64,000 nucleotides of DNA from Euborellia annulipes (Eukaryota; Arthropoda; Insecta; Dermaptera; Anisolabididae), in the NCBI GenBank assembly GCA_023213315.1, contig JAKCPI010005048.1:1-64000 (forward strand). Direction: 5' to 3'. Below the pieces are notes generated by a model. It had not been told where the DNA came from. It searched no databases and worked only from the letters and a program-made list of their open reading frames with translations. This document shows positions 9,783 to 20,393 of the stretch, in pieces (positions within the stretch are counted from its first letter, which is position 1; every line of letters begins with the position of its first letter). The position numbers and the translations under genes are program-made.

Positions 9783-10039
9783 AATTGAAGGGGTCGGGAG
9801 CAGATAGTGCTAACCCACAAATATATAGTTCTGAGATATTTAAATTTCAATCTTGTTAACAAACAAAATACCAATAGGAAATTTGTTTGTTTACTATTGT
9901 CAGAGCACTCTATTGGCAATATCAGGCTGAGAAACAAATTGTACAACTAGACAAACAGACCTTTCTTCAATTGATGGTGCCGAAAAGTCATGTTTGTCAT
10001 AGTTGTGGGTTAGCACTATCTGCAGCCACCCCTTCAATT
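9783..10039. mobile_element. MITE-like element with 37-bp inverted ends
   Basis: The left end AATTGAAGGGGTCGGGAGC continuing to GTGCTAACCCACAA is repeated inverted at the right end (TTGTGGGTTAGCACTATCTG to CCCCTTCAATT) with few mismatches. Total length is 257 bp, non-coding. I could not fix the target duplication: AATT is inside the palindrome and may be either repeat or target. Confidence 0.75.
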
Positions 10040-10115
10040 GTCAAAACAGTTTAGTAAAATTCGTTGCATCGATTCTTAATTTTTATTTAAGTTTAGTAAA
10101 AAATGTTGTTCTTAA

Positions 10116-10507
10116 GGTGCGCGTCTCGAATAGCCGTTAGAAGACGATTCAGTACCGAGTTACTCGAGGCGGCAAGAGATGGCATTAGTTTTTCCCATAG
10201 GAATACAAGGGATTTATTTCATTTCATTTGAAATATTCCAGCTAATTAATTAATGGTAAAAAATTAATTATTTTTTAACACAATGATTACTAATTTAATT
10301 ATCTATAAGATTTAGAGCGGTTTTTTAAAAATATCTTTTATTTAATGCGATTAATCTAAAAAAAATTTTATTTTTTCGAAAATCAAAAAAAGGGCTTCTA
10401 TATGTTGTAGATATTTTAAATAGCTTTAATTAAAAAATAAATTTGAGGCCGATAGCTTCAAAATTGTAGCCGCAATCTCCCAAAATTAGCTCCCCGAGAC
10501 GCGCACC
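10116..10507 (+). mobile_element. TTAA-flanked MITE, full-length copy 1
   Basis: Ends are GGTGCGCGTCTCG and CGAGACGCGCACC, a perfect 13-bp inverted repeat, flanked on both sides by TTAA (10112..10115 and 10508..10511). The 392-bp interior is AT-rich and non-coding. TTAA duplication is the hallmark of piggyBac and Kolobok transposons, and this is probably a non-autonomous relative. Further copies are at 29409..29651 and 38094..38476. Confidence 0.85.
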
Positions 10508-10511
10508 TTAA

Positions 10512-11325
10512 TAATTTAGCTCTAAAACATAAAAAAAATTAATTTCCCCTAAAAAAGGCACAGAGGATTTTTAGGGAAAAAATCTGAGACCTGAACCGCC
10601 CGCAACTTCACCAATGTAAAAAAATAAATATTAAATAAGAGAAAGTAAAAGAAATTGAAGATATGATTTAATCGCCCACATACATTTATTTGACTCGGCA
10701 TTTTTCTTTGAATTATAATTCACTATTTTTCATTTTTCTTTCCTAGTTTTTCTTATAAAACGAATCGCCCACGTATTATCTTTTCAATTTTCTGGAGCCA
10801 AAGGACAAAAAGAAATAAGAATTCTAACACATTTATACACATATTCGATTAATCTTCATAGCAACCTCAAATAAACAGCCAGAATGTTGCGAATGATTTT
10901 CCTTTCTTCTTGCTTGCTAAACGGTTCAAGGCCTTAAATGTTGAAAGGGTCAAAAACGATTCCATTTCTTTCTTTCCGCTATATATAATACTTTTTACTT
11001 CCATAATTCGAACGAATTGAATGATATGCATTTGGGCCGGAAAATCGTTTCTTGAATATTAGCATATTCTGCTTCTGTGATATTCTAAACGAACAGAAAA
11101 ATTATTTCTTTTCCATGTAGGTGGAATAAATTTGGAATAGAATTTTACTCCTGAAATAAGTGAACCAATTCAAAGAGACATTTTTAAAATTCAATTGAAG
11201 CTTCTTCTTCTTTGAGTATAATAGAATTGTTTTTGTTATGTTTTTGTGATTAATTGCTCTCTCTTATTAAACACAAATTGTTTACCTTCAAAATATTAAA
11301 TTTCAACCGAATATTCTCTACTTCG
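10512..11325. other. AT-rich DNA, nothing recognised
   Basis: No supported gene or repeat. Confidence 0.35.
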
Positions 11326-11329
11326 AAAG

Positions 11330-11614
11330 GAGTAGGCTACACGCCGGTGCTGAGGGAGTCCCTCCTCAACTAGGACATCCTCCATAGCATAGAAGAGGTT
11401 GGATATAAGGAGCCAGAAATAAGGATTAGTTCACTAGCTAGAGACGAACGCAGGGAGGAGTTAGAGACAGGAAATGATGTAACTTCACGGGGTGCCGGTA
11501 AATGGCTACGGCCAGAGGCCGGTTTGGTTTGAGGTGTGTGTCTTCGTGCACGAAAGCACCTCGGGTAAATAAACGGGGATCCCGATAGGAATTTCAAAAT
11601 AATAAATAAATAAA
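11330..11614 (+). mobile_element. LINE-3'-end-like repeat with AATA tail
   Basis: GC-richer block ending in AGGAATTTCAAAATAATAAA, shared in reverse orientation with 27139..27348. Conserved landmarks are CCAGAAATAAGGATTAG, CTGGCCGTAGCC (reverse), CTTCGTGCACGAAAGCACCT and GGATCCCGATAGGAATTTC. The 27 kb copy ends internally where this copy continues, the 5' truncation expected of a LINE 3' end or LINE-mobilised SINE. No conserved ORF. Confidence 0.65.
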
Positions 11615-11697
11615 ATATTCTCTACCCGTTCTGAGCGACTATAAGCCTTTTCCTTGAAGAGAATTTGTTCTGTTTATCACATCAGTTTATAATTTTA

Positions 11698-12050
11698 CTT
11701 TCTCTTACCTATATGTGTTAATATATAGAGAGAAAGTATTGGATTCATGTCAAAAATTCGATGTCGAGATGGATATACACGTTTTGAGGTCCTCTGAATC
11801 CAAAAAATGGTTAGTTTGTGTGTCTATCTCAAGAACGAAAAGAGCTATGAGGTTGAAATTTTATATTCAAATAAGGTACTCCCCTGAGACGTAACACGAA
11901 GCTTTTGAATAAAATCGGCCAAAGAGTACTAGGGTACTTTACTGATTCACTTTTTCGGTTTTTTCAATTTTCTCAACATTTGCTCCAACGATTTTGATTA
12001 AAATTCATAAATCAACTATTTTTTAGATGCTCTGGTGTGACTGGTCGCAC
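11698..12050 (+). mobile_element. Hairpin-ended element, internally deleted
   Basis: Has the CTTTCTCTTACC end hairpin and internal blocks but no long microsatellite. At TTTTAGATGC (about 12021) it jumps directly to TCTGGTGTGACTGGTCGCAC, the first part of the other terminal hairpin. About 240 bp present in full copies are missing. Confidence 0.75.
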
Positions 12051-12059
12051 TGGTCTTTT

Positions 12060-12950
12060 AAAAAAGAACAAATTTTAAATTCACTTAAAAGAGAGAAACA
12101 TAGAGTAAATTGAAAACATTTGTAATTGAAACATTCCAAATCAATAAGGAAATAACAAATATACAAAATATTATTTACTAAAAGTTTTTTTGACATAAAA
12201 ATATGAATATTTGTTTTATATACGTAGGTAAATATATTTGATCTAAATAAATAAAGCTCAACTTGTTTAAAAGCATGTTTTCATCATCTCTATCACGAAA
12301 AACATTCTTTATACCATTTTTTTTTATAATAAAATAATTTTTCTAAATTTCTTTCAACATTTCATGCCATTTAGATTCGATACATATTTATAAATTAATT
12401 CTAAATATGTATATAATTAATTAGTAGCTAAAATAATTTCTCGGTTTTGACGAGAGGCGAATCCTTGACTCTTAGAACTTGAAGAGAGATCTCTATCTCT
12501 GTTCCAAAGAGCCGGACAAACTAATCATTTTGAATTGTTGAAAATTATATTAAATGAATTGTTTTTGAGGAGATAAATTAAGTTTTATTAAAATTTCCTT
12601 CAATTTGATTTCCAACTTCTAGATTTTAATTTCGGTTGCCTATTTACAGGATGCATACATACATTTTTCACTTGAGTAATAAATTTTCTATTTTTTATTT
12701 AATTCAGTAGTAATTGATGGACGTTTGTTTTATTTTATTTAGTTTCTAGTCGCCTTTTACTCACATCAGTTTCTGCTTGCTGGTTTGAACTTGTCAAAGT
12801 TCGGCTACACACAAGATTCAACCGAGCATTTCCATTTTCCGGTTCAGTGGATTCTCGGTCCGATAGCTGGCCTAGTCTTATATTATTCGGTCACCATCCA
12901 AAAATTTTATAGAATTACTTACTAAAGAAAATAATTTCCAAAAATCATAT
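12060..12950. other. AT-rich DNA, nothing recognised
   Basis: No supported feature; short ORFs are not protein-like. Confidence 0.35.
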
Positions 12951-12954
12951 TCAT

Positions 12955-13262
12955 AAGAGGGTATAGAAATGAGTGAAGTTTTTCCCTTATTTATTTAATC
13001 CGCACAGCTGACGTTTCGGTTCCATGTTGAACCATCTTCAAAGCTAGTGAAAAGTCATTATGAACGTGGATTTTATACATTGTTGAACCAAACCTTTTTA
13101 TAATAAATGATTTAGACCTATATACCTGGCCATCTCTTACTGTGTATATATTATTATTATATAGCCTAAAGGTTTAGTTCAACAATGTATAAAATCCACT
13201 GTGACATTTTCATAACTGAAGAAACGTCAGCTATGCGGATTAAATAAATAAAGAAAAAACTT
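12955..13262. mobile_element. Foldback element with decayed hammerhead ends
   Basis: The left arm (TTATTTATTTAATCCGCAC, then AGCTGACGTTTCGGTTCC) and the right arm (GAAACGTCAGCTATGCGGAT, then TAAATAAATAAAG) are inverted copies, and ACAATGTATAAAATCCAC repeats between them. The left arm on the reverse strand keeps stem II GGTTC..GAACC and GAAACGTCAGCT but has U where the core C of CUGAAGA should be. The right arm has lost stem II (CTGAAGAAACGTC). Same family as 56470..56745. Confidence 0.65.
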
Positions 13263-13328
13263 TAGCTGCTTCTTCTTTTTCAATACTCTTATGAATATAA
13301 CATCACAGCTATAAATTGCGTTTTTGTA

Positions 13329-13929
13329 GAAATTACTAGCCGCGTCGCGACGCGTCGTCCGCCTTCTTCTTAATTATGGAAAGAAATTTTTTTTTTTTTT
13401 AAACACTCACAGTTTTTTCTCATTCACACGCACACTCACATTCACACAGTCTTTTCGGCAACTCGGGCCATTTAAGACTTTAGACGATAACCGTTGTAAT
13501 GTATATATACTATATATTGTGGGTTCAGGCATTTCTATTTAAGCCATCTGGTATCCAAATGGCTTAAATAAAATCATCGGACTGCCTGGGTCCGAACCCG
13601 CGACGTTTGGGAAATAAAATTATTATTATTCCATTCCAATTCAGTGCCTACTTGAGGATTTGTTTACCTTCATGGAATACACAAATGAAAAGAATACATA
13701 AATATTTCTACCATGTATATACATTTCCTATGGGAGAAATCGTAACTTTAAAAATTAATAACTCAAAAAGTTGTAGGAATTTCGGGATGAAAATAATATT
13801 CCTGTAATCCCGAGAAGATCCTCTTTATGCATATAAAATTTCATTTCAAAATTCCAACGGGACGTTGCCGAAATAGAGCGTGACAGACAGACGGACATTA
13901 GCGAATTATATATATATATAGATATTAGT
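13329..13929 (+). mobile_element. Interspersed repeat of a common arthropod pattern, split by a SINE
   Basis: Begins ACTAGCCGCGTCGCGACG and ends with GTGACAGACAGACGGACAT, then an AT microsatellite (13907..13922). A TAGC...CGCG...CGTCCG head with a GACAGACAGACGGAC tail is a widespread layout of interspersed repeats in arthropod genomes; I cannot assign the class. A SINE-1 copy (13389..13607) interrupts it. Confidence 0.45.
13389..13607 (-). mobile_element. SINE-1 copy, 5'-truncated
   Basis: Reverse-strand SINE: T-run (reverse poly-A), TCACAC tract, CTTTTCGGCAACTCGGGCC, the CAAATGGCTTAAATAAAATC arm and the B box GGTCCGAACCCGCG. It stops at GACGTTTGG, so most of the A-box half is lost. Flanks GGAAAGAAAT and GGAAATAAAAT look like an imperfect target duplication. 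Confidence 0.85.
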
Positions 13930-15476
13930 TTACAGAAACTTAGTGAATGAGAGAAATTAGCTTTTTATGTGAAACATCTATTGTAGGGGGGGGGGGTAAG
14001 AATGACGTTCCACGTTGCCTCGTAACCCTGACTTTTTATATAGGATTATAATATTTTGAAAGAATGGCTATGAGTATATAAGTCTACCTGTTTTCCAGTC
14101 TGTTTATAGAACAGGAAGTAATAGAATACATCAGTTGGTCAAATATGAATGGTTGATTTCCTCTACTTTAGAAGGGCGGAATGAACCCTATATTTGAAGA
14201 GGGAATAATTAAAGGGAGTAATATACCCTTCCAATCCAGTTGCATGGGCCCCATATTATTTGGGATTAACATGATCCACTTGAGAATCGTTCATTTTCAA
14301 AACATATTTTTATAAGGCCATAATTAGAGAAAATGTCAATTTTTGCTTTTTCGCATTGTAATATTTATTTTTCTGCCCAGAACAGATTACTGGTGCGGAA
14401 CAGAAACATGAATGGGATTTTCTCTCTCTCGCTTGTCAACACTCTCCTTGTGATTGGTTGAATGAACATTTGTCATTTGCAATTGTCTCAATTTGGTTAA
14501 TAGAAGAGCGAGCTCTTGTTGAGGGTATCTTCTCCCTACTAGTGTCGTTAGGTGGAACTCTAGTTTGCTTAGTAAGGCCATTTGTTTTTATCTTTTGGCA
14601 ACTGAAACCAAATAGATATTATTTATCATTTAATATACTCTTGAGAATTTTTACTCTGGGAGATTTATGGCTCTTCTCTCGAGAATAAACAAATAATTTT
14701 TGACATTTGATATTGAAGTTGGAAAATTTGCTTCTTTAATTCGCTCGACTAATCAGAACCTGATACAGTTTTGAATCAATAATAGAGTTGCTTAAAAAAA
14801 AAAAAAACTCAAAAAGCCGGAGATTGTGTTTGAAAGTAGAGCAAGAAACTGAATCTATCTATTTTTTGATTGTAAGAGAAATTTAAAAAGAGTCTTAAAA
14901 AAGTTTCGATTAGTTAAATATTTTTTCGATATACCATTTTAAATGTTAAATTCGATACGAAAGATGAGTTTATAAAAAAAAAAGAAGCCAGTTTTGATTG
15001 ATAGATTAAAGGATCATCATCTTTTCAACCAGAGTAGAATTTATTTTCTATTTTTTTCTTAAATATATGGATTATTTTATTTACGCAAAGTTTGCTTTTT
15101 TTTATTTTATATTTTTTCATTCATTTTTTTTACCTTAAAGAAAGGGAAGAATTTCAAATTTTTTTTTTTTATTTTTTTCAAATTTTTACGTGTGCTCGGA
15201 TACTTTGTCAATCTGTGGATCAATTTCGTTTGGGTGGATTTTTTTGCTATTTGATCAATTTAATTACAAATCCGTCTTCAAGACCTTTTTTTTATTACGT
15301 GCCAAATTTAATAAAAATTGTTCAATGAAAAAATATAATTTTTCTAAAAGTACGAGAAAGAAGCAAGAAGAAATAAATAAATATAATATGGGAAGACCTA
15401 AGAAAAGATTATAATTCATATAAACTCATTTTTTAATTATATTTTTGCAATTTAATTTATATATTTGATAAAATAA
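13930..15476. other. AT-rich DNA, nothing recognised
   Basis: Contains a G-run at 13986..13996 and scattered ORFs up to 78 codons dominated by Phe, Leu, Ile and Lys, as expected from AT-rich non-coding DNA. Confidence 0.4.
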
Positions 15477-15484
15477 CTCATCAG

Positions 15485-16090
15485 TAGGGCTCGGATTTAT
15501 AGGCACTAAAAATCTTTAAAATAGGCACTTAAAAAGGCATTTATTGTAAAAATAGGCACTTAAAAGTCATTATTTAAGAAATAATATAAAAAAATTTAAA
15601 AAATTGATGTCTTATTTTTGGTAATCTGGTGTGACTGGTCGCACAGCACACAATTTTTTCTTAATTTCGGTAATTTAAAGGCGCATTCTGTACTTGTTTG
15701 CCAGAATATAAATACAAATCAAATTTTTAAAATTTTAGATTAAAAATAAATTTTTTTTTTCGAAAAAAAGGATTTTTTCAAATCTCGGGGAGGGGGGGGG
15801 GGTAATTACCCCCTTTACCGAAATACTTCCTTGATAATTCAAAAAAAATTTAGGCTATGTATAGCTCGTAAAAAATTGAAATTGGCTATTTGAACTTAAA
15901 ATAGGCACTAAAAATGGCATTTATAGATGAAATAGGCACTAAAACCCAGAATCGGCCAAAATAGGCATTATAGGCACTAACAAATGCCTCTTCTTTTATT
16001 CAGAATTTCATGAAACGTATACATATCATATTGGCCTAAATTTTAAGCCATAAATTAAAAAAAGACAAATAGGGCGAAATCCGAGCCCTA
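15485..16090. mobile_element. hAT-type MITE with perfect 8-bp target duplication
   Basis: Terminal inverted repeats TAGGGCTCGGATTT and AAATCCGAGCCCTA are flanked by CTCATCAG at 15477..15484 and again at 16091..16098. The interior repeats the word ATAGGCACT many times and encodes nothing. About 200 bp (15617..15815) appear to be a nested insertion. Confidence 0.85.
15617..15815 (+). mobile_element. Second repeat body with the TCTGGTGTGAC terminal sequence
   Basis: Starts GGTAATCTGGTGTGACTGG, TCGCACAGCACACAA, as in the terminal hairpin of the hairpin-ended family, but continues into a different body (AATTTAAAGGCGCATTCTG, GTTTGCCAGAATATA) and ends GGTAATTACCCCC. A second copy is at 37570..37756. 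The two copies share only the terminal module with the main family. Confidence 0.6.
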
Positions 16091-16099
16091 CTCATCAGC

Positions 16100-16800
16100 A
16101 GGGGCGGTTTGGGGCCCAACCCTCCTACCGAAATTCCTACCCCAAGTTGTTAGAAATTATAAAAAAATATTTTACATTTTTTAAATTTATTAAAAGATTT
16201 CTATCCTTGGTTGGCAGTAGATGCTTAATTATAAATGGACAGGGGGCTCTTCGGAAAAAGAGAAGCTAGATGAAAAGACAATGATTAAAAATGATCGAGG
16301 GATCCACATGACCAGTACCGTGGTCAGGACTTTAATTGTTCTATGGTAGAACATGATTGGTGCCCGAAACATAAAGTATTAAAAGGATTCTTTCAATTCA
16401 TTCTTCCAAAAAATAAATTTGATTATCATCTTATAACCTAAGTAAAAAACTACTCTGAATCTTAATTACGTTTTTTTAAAAAACATTTGGATCCGTGATG
16501 TGTTATTAAACAATCCATCTTTTCGCCTATCACCTTTTTTATTTTAATCGCAAAAAAGTTAAATTTATGCCTATGTTTTTTTAAGCATAATATAGATTAT
16601 GTACTTATTGGCTATGACAGGAAAGGCCACCTTTTTTATGTCGTTGGTCTCTCGCATTAATCAACAAATTTTTTGTCGGGTTGCGGATAAACAGTTTATC
16701 TCTAGAGATCTCTTCAAGAAGAACTAACAATTGTAAGATAATAATAATTGCAAGGAAAAATTCAATCTCTATTACGTCAATATAAATAATCTGAATTAAA
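16100..16800. other. AT-rich DNA with a hAT-like end fragment
   Basis: CAGGGGCGG at about 16099 resembles a hAT end. ATGATTAAAAATGATCGAGG followed by GATCCACA (about 16282) recurs at about 3838 inside the hAT element there. Otherwise nothing recognised. Confidence 0.3.
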
Positions 16801-17343
16801 ATATTTCCTTTCTTTTCTCTATATGTAATATAGGCTATAGAGAGTATTGCAATCATATCAAAAATTCGATGTTTGTAGCATAGGCGTAGCCAGAAATTTT
16901 TGATGGGGGGTTGAGGATTATTCCCCCCCCGACTAATAGTGCAGTATAGGGCGTCTAATGAAATATATGACTGGCCACTTACCCCACCTTCGCTTCGCCC
17001 CCCTCGAGGTGGCTCGGGCCCGCCCTTTCTTAATTAAGTGCCGCAATTTTTCAATCAACTCGTATCAGGCAATAAATAATACAAATCTCTTAATTTTATG
17101 TATATGGGCCTAAAATACCGGGGTGTCTCTCTATGTGTTTCTCTTGACCAGACTCCCTATCTCACACCTCTTTTAGAAAAAATAAAAAATTTATTTATAT
17201 AATAATTTTTATTATTTTTCATTTGCGAGATTTAATCAATTTTAAGCGGCTTTAATTTTTTATAAAGCTTAACAAAAATCAATTCTTTTCAATGGGAAAA
17301 TTCCTGAATTTTCTAGAATTTTTTGCGTTTTATTTAATTTTTA

Positions 17344-18306
17344 CTTTCTCTTCCTATGTATATATGTAATATATATATAGAGAGAAAGTATTGGATTCAT
17401 GTCAAAAATTCGATGTCGAGATTTTGATGGATCTTCACGTTTTGAGGTCCCCTGAATCCAAAAAAGTGGTTTTCGCGACATGGTCTGTCTGTGTGTCTGT
17501 GTGTGTGTCTGTGTGTCTGTCTGTGTGTGTGTCTGTGAACAAAATATCTCAAGAACGAAAAGAGCCAGGAGGTTGAAATTTTATATTTAAGTTAGGCACC
17601 CCCATGGGACGTGACACGAAGCTTTTGAACAAAATCGACCAAAAAGTACTAGCACTTTACTGATTCACTTTTTCAGTTTTTTTCGATTTTCTCAAAATTT
17701 GCTCCAACGATTTTTTTTAAAATTCAAAAATCAATTATTTTTTAGATTCTCTATAAAATGTATATTCTCATTTTGTGATTGAAATCTTCTGAAGACCACT
17801 TTACTCTTGTACTCCATAGAAAAGATAGGAGAAATGGTTGCCATGGTATCAAAATATAAATATTTTCCCATACTTTTTTTTTTTTTTTTTTAAACATTCA
17901 CACTTTTTTCTCATTCACACTCACATTCACACACTAATTCACACAGTCTTTTCGGCAACTTAGGCCATTTAAGACTTTAAACGATATCCGTTATTGATAA
18001 ATATACATATATGGGGTCCAGGCATTCTTATTTAAGCCATTTGGTATCCAAATGGCTTAAATAAAATCATCGGACTGCCTGGGGTCCGAACCCGCGACGT
18101 TCAGTATAGAAGGTAGACACGCTACCAACTACTCCAAGCCCCGTGGGCTTTCCCATACTTATAAATTTTACATCTTGAATTCAATTGTACCCTACTGTCG
18201 GAAACTAAATACATGTCGACACAAAAATCTGGTGTGACACACAGTACACAACTTTCGATTACCGAAGGTAAGAGAAAGTTGTGTGCTGTGCGCCAGTTAC
18301 ACCAGA
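17344..18306 (+). mobile_element. Hairpin-ended element, nearly full length, split by SINE
   Basis: Complete from CTTTCTCTTCC (17344) through the TGTCTG microsatellite (about 17483..17537) to the terminal hairpin ending CACCAGA at 18306. Removing the SINE at 17876..18148 and one copy of TTTCCCATACTT restores the order seen in the intact copy 42694..43393. Confidence 0.9.
17876..18148 (-). mobile_element. SINE-1, full length, 12-bp target duplication
   Basis: Reverse-strand copy with T-run, TCACAC tract, hairpin arms, B box GGTCCGAACCCGCG and A-box half GTAGACACGCTACC. It is flanked by TTTCCCATACTT at 17864..17875 and 18149..18160. The head variant (GTAGTTGGTAGCGTGTCTACC on its sense strand) matches the copy at 24543 rather than the one at 22308, so at least two subfamilies exist. 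Confidence 0.93.
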
Positions 18307-18343
18307 TTTTTTTTTTTAAGCTAGAGAAAATTATTATATTTTA

Positions 18344-18655
18344 CTTTCTCTTACCCTATATATGAAACATATAGGGGCCCTCGGGGCATGGCGTAGAGGT
18401 TAGGTGCTAACCTCGTATACCAAACGTCGCGGGTTCGGACCCCAGGCAGTCCGATGATTTTATTTAAGCCAATTGAATACCAAATGGCTTAAATAAGAAT
18501 GCCTGGACCCCTATATGTATATTTATATAATAACGGTTATCGTCTAAAGTCTTAAATGGCCTGAGTTGCCGAAAAGACTGTGTGAATGTGTGTGTGAGTG
18601 TGAGTGTGAATGAGAAGTAAAAAAAATATATATATATATAGGGAGAAAAAGTATT
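18344..18655 (+). mobile_element. Hairpin-ended element fragment split by SINE in its hairpin loop
   Basis: CTTTCTCTTACCCTATATATG lies before and TATATAGGGAGAAAAAG after a SINE, so the SINE inserted into the AT-rich loop of the end hairpin. Little else of the element remains. Confidence 0.7.
18377..18627 (+). mobile_element. SINE-1, full length
   Basis: Starts GCCCTCGGGGCATGGCGTAG and has B box GGTTCGGACCC, the TTTAAGCC...GGCTTAAAT hairpin arms, CCTGAGTTGCCGAAAAGAC, a TGTG/TGAG tract and a short A-tail. The flanking AT repeat (ATATAG on both sides) makes the target duplication ambiguous. Confidence 0.9.
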
Positions 18656-19025
18656 TTGTATTATGGAGCTTAAATATCTAGTCATGGCTTGGGTCCAATG
18701 GGGGGGGTTTGAACCCCTAAACCCCCCGTGGCTACGCCTATGGTTTGTAGCATGTTTTTAAGCATGAAGGAATTTAGCTATTTGATCGAAATTTTATATT
18801 TAAGTTAGACACCCTCTGAGACACTCGAATTAAGCTTTGGAACAAAATCGGCCACAAAGTACTCGTACTTTACTAAAGTACTTTTTCAGTTTTTTTTTGA
18901 ATTTCTCAAAATTGGCTCTATCGATTTTGATTAAAATTCATAAATCATTTTTTTAGATCCTCTTTAAAATGCATATTCTCATTTTGGCCTGAAAATTGTT
19001 TAACTGATGTAGTATTTATTTTTTA

Positions 19026-19430
19026 CTTTCTCTTGCCTCTCTACATATTAATATATATAGAGAGAAAGTATTGGATTATTGTCGGAAATTCGGTGTCGAG
19101 ATTTTGATGGATATATAAGAACGTTTTGATGTCCCCTGAATCCAAAAAGTGGTTTTCGAGACATGGTCGCTTTGACGATTTTTAAAATTCAAAAACCAAC
19201 TATTTTTTTGATGCTCTTTAAAAAGTATATCGGTGAAAATTGTTTGAAGTACACTACTGATGTAGAAGCATTCCTAGCTCAGCGCCATCTGTGCGTGGTC
19301 AAGTTTGGAACTTAGTTGCTAAGGGCAACTAAATATATATATCTTGACCCAAAAAATATCTAGTGTGACAAGCACAGTGTACAACTTTCTCTTGACGAAG
19401 GGTGTGTGCTGTGCGACCAGTCACACCAGA
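19026..19430 (+). mobile_element. Hairpin-ended element, internally deleted
   Basis: Has both ends: CTTTCTCTTGCC hairpin and GTGTGCTGTGCGACCAG...CACACCAGA. The microsatellite and GAGCTATGAGG block are deleted. About 60 bp (19262..19325, GCGCCATCTGTGCGTGG and around) is not found in other copies and may be a separate small insertion. Confidence 0.8.
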
Positions 19431-19439
19431 GATTTTTTA

Positions 19440-19960
19440 TTCATTTATCAGTAACTTAGTTATTATTTATTTTTTAGCTAGTAAATAATTCAAAATCGTG
19501 TTAAAATTTTAATAAACTAATTTTAATAAATGATATCTGTCTAATCTAAAGTTTATCCTTGTCTGTGCGTGTGTTTGTGGGTTTGAGGAGTGGGGCCAGG
19601 GGAGTCAGTCAAAAAGCGCAGGCAAAGCAGCAAATTGCTTTATTGATCGATCCAATCCCACTACCACTAATACTACACATAATAATAATTATTCCAACGA
19701 GGGTTTTTCTTAAAATTTTCATTCGTTTCATTAAAACTTTTTTTTTCCTTCTTTTCTCTCTCCCTTTGATTTCGCCTTTTATAAAGAAGGGAAGAAATAC
19801 TCTTTGATATTCATTTAGGTATTTATTTTTTGAATAAAGAAATCAATCAAAATGCGCGAATAATATTGATATTTACAAATTGCCAGTTACTTTTCTTTCT
19901 CAACGGTATTTTTAAATCATATCAAATAATCATTACAATGGCTAAAAAAAAAATCACTTG
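19440..19960. other. AT-rich DNA, nothing recognised
   Basis: A short GC-richer stretch at 19559..19640 with an 82-codon ORF shows no recognisable protein. I treat it as non-coding. Confidence 0.35.
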
Positions 19961-19970
19961 ATATAGACAT

Positions 19971-20316
19971 TAGGGTCCGACCGAAACAAGATTTTCAGCC
20001 GAAACCGAAACCGAATATTCGGCCTCAACCTTAGTTTCGGCCGAAACCGTAACCGAAACCGAAACTTGTGTTTTCTATAAAAAAATTTATTTATTTTTTT
20101 TTTTGAAATTTTTTTCCCCTCCGTGAAAATCATTTTACCTTTTTTTTTTAGGAAGACAAAAATTTTTTCACCTTCAAGTGCAAATCATTTCTCCTTTTTT
20201 TTTAAGACTCAAGTTTCGGCCGGCCGAAAGTTTCGGCTACTTTTTGGCCGAAACCGAAACCATGATTTTTGGCCGAAACTGGCCGAAACCGAAACCGAAT
20301 ATTCGGTCGGTTCCTA
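19971..20316. mobile_element. hAT-type MITE rich in CCGAAA words
   Basis: Inverted ends TAGGGTCCGACCGAA and TTCGGTCGGTTCCTA with the 8-bp flank ATAGACAT on both sides (19963..19970 and 20317..20324). The body is made of repeated CGAAACCGAAACC words in both orientations around an AT-rich centre, so the ends can fold extensively. No coding capacity. Confidence 0.85.
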
Positions 20317-20393
20317 ATAGACATTAAAAGGTTTCTTTAATTATCGTAATCAAATACAATTGAATTGTTTCAAAGTCGAACAGTAATTTTGTT

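Larger units (their letters stand above)
16879..18742. mobile_element. hAT-type element carrying nested insertions
   Basis: Ends CATAGGCGTAGCC and GGCTACGCCTATG form a perfect 13-bp inverted repeat, flanked by GTTTGTAG at 16871..16878 and 18743..18750. Its own sequence is C/G-run-rich at both ends and non-coding. The interior is mainly two hairpin-ended elements (17344..18306 and 18344..18655), each split by a SINE. Confidence 0.85.
16809..19015 (+). mobile_element. Hairpin-ended element split by a hAT insertion
   Basis: The left part (16809..16870) holds the decayed TTCTCTATATG...TATAGAGAG hairpin and the AAAAATTCGAT block. The right part (18751 to about 19015) resumes with TTTAAGCATGAAGGAATTTAG and AAAATCGGCCACAAAGTACT. 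The break coincides with the 8-bp duplication GTTTGTAG of the hAT element 16879..18742. The copy lacks the TCTGGTGTGAC end and runs into another family member at 19026. Confidence 0.75.

Noticed and set aside
17391..17576. ORF beginning MDSCQKFDVEILMDLHVL that recurs at several places (also 3973, 42742, reverse 40265)
   Set aside because: The shared peptide comes from the conserved first 150 bp of the hairpin-ended repeat. In each copy the frame runs into a microsatellite of different length and ends differently, so no protein is maintained.
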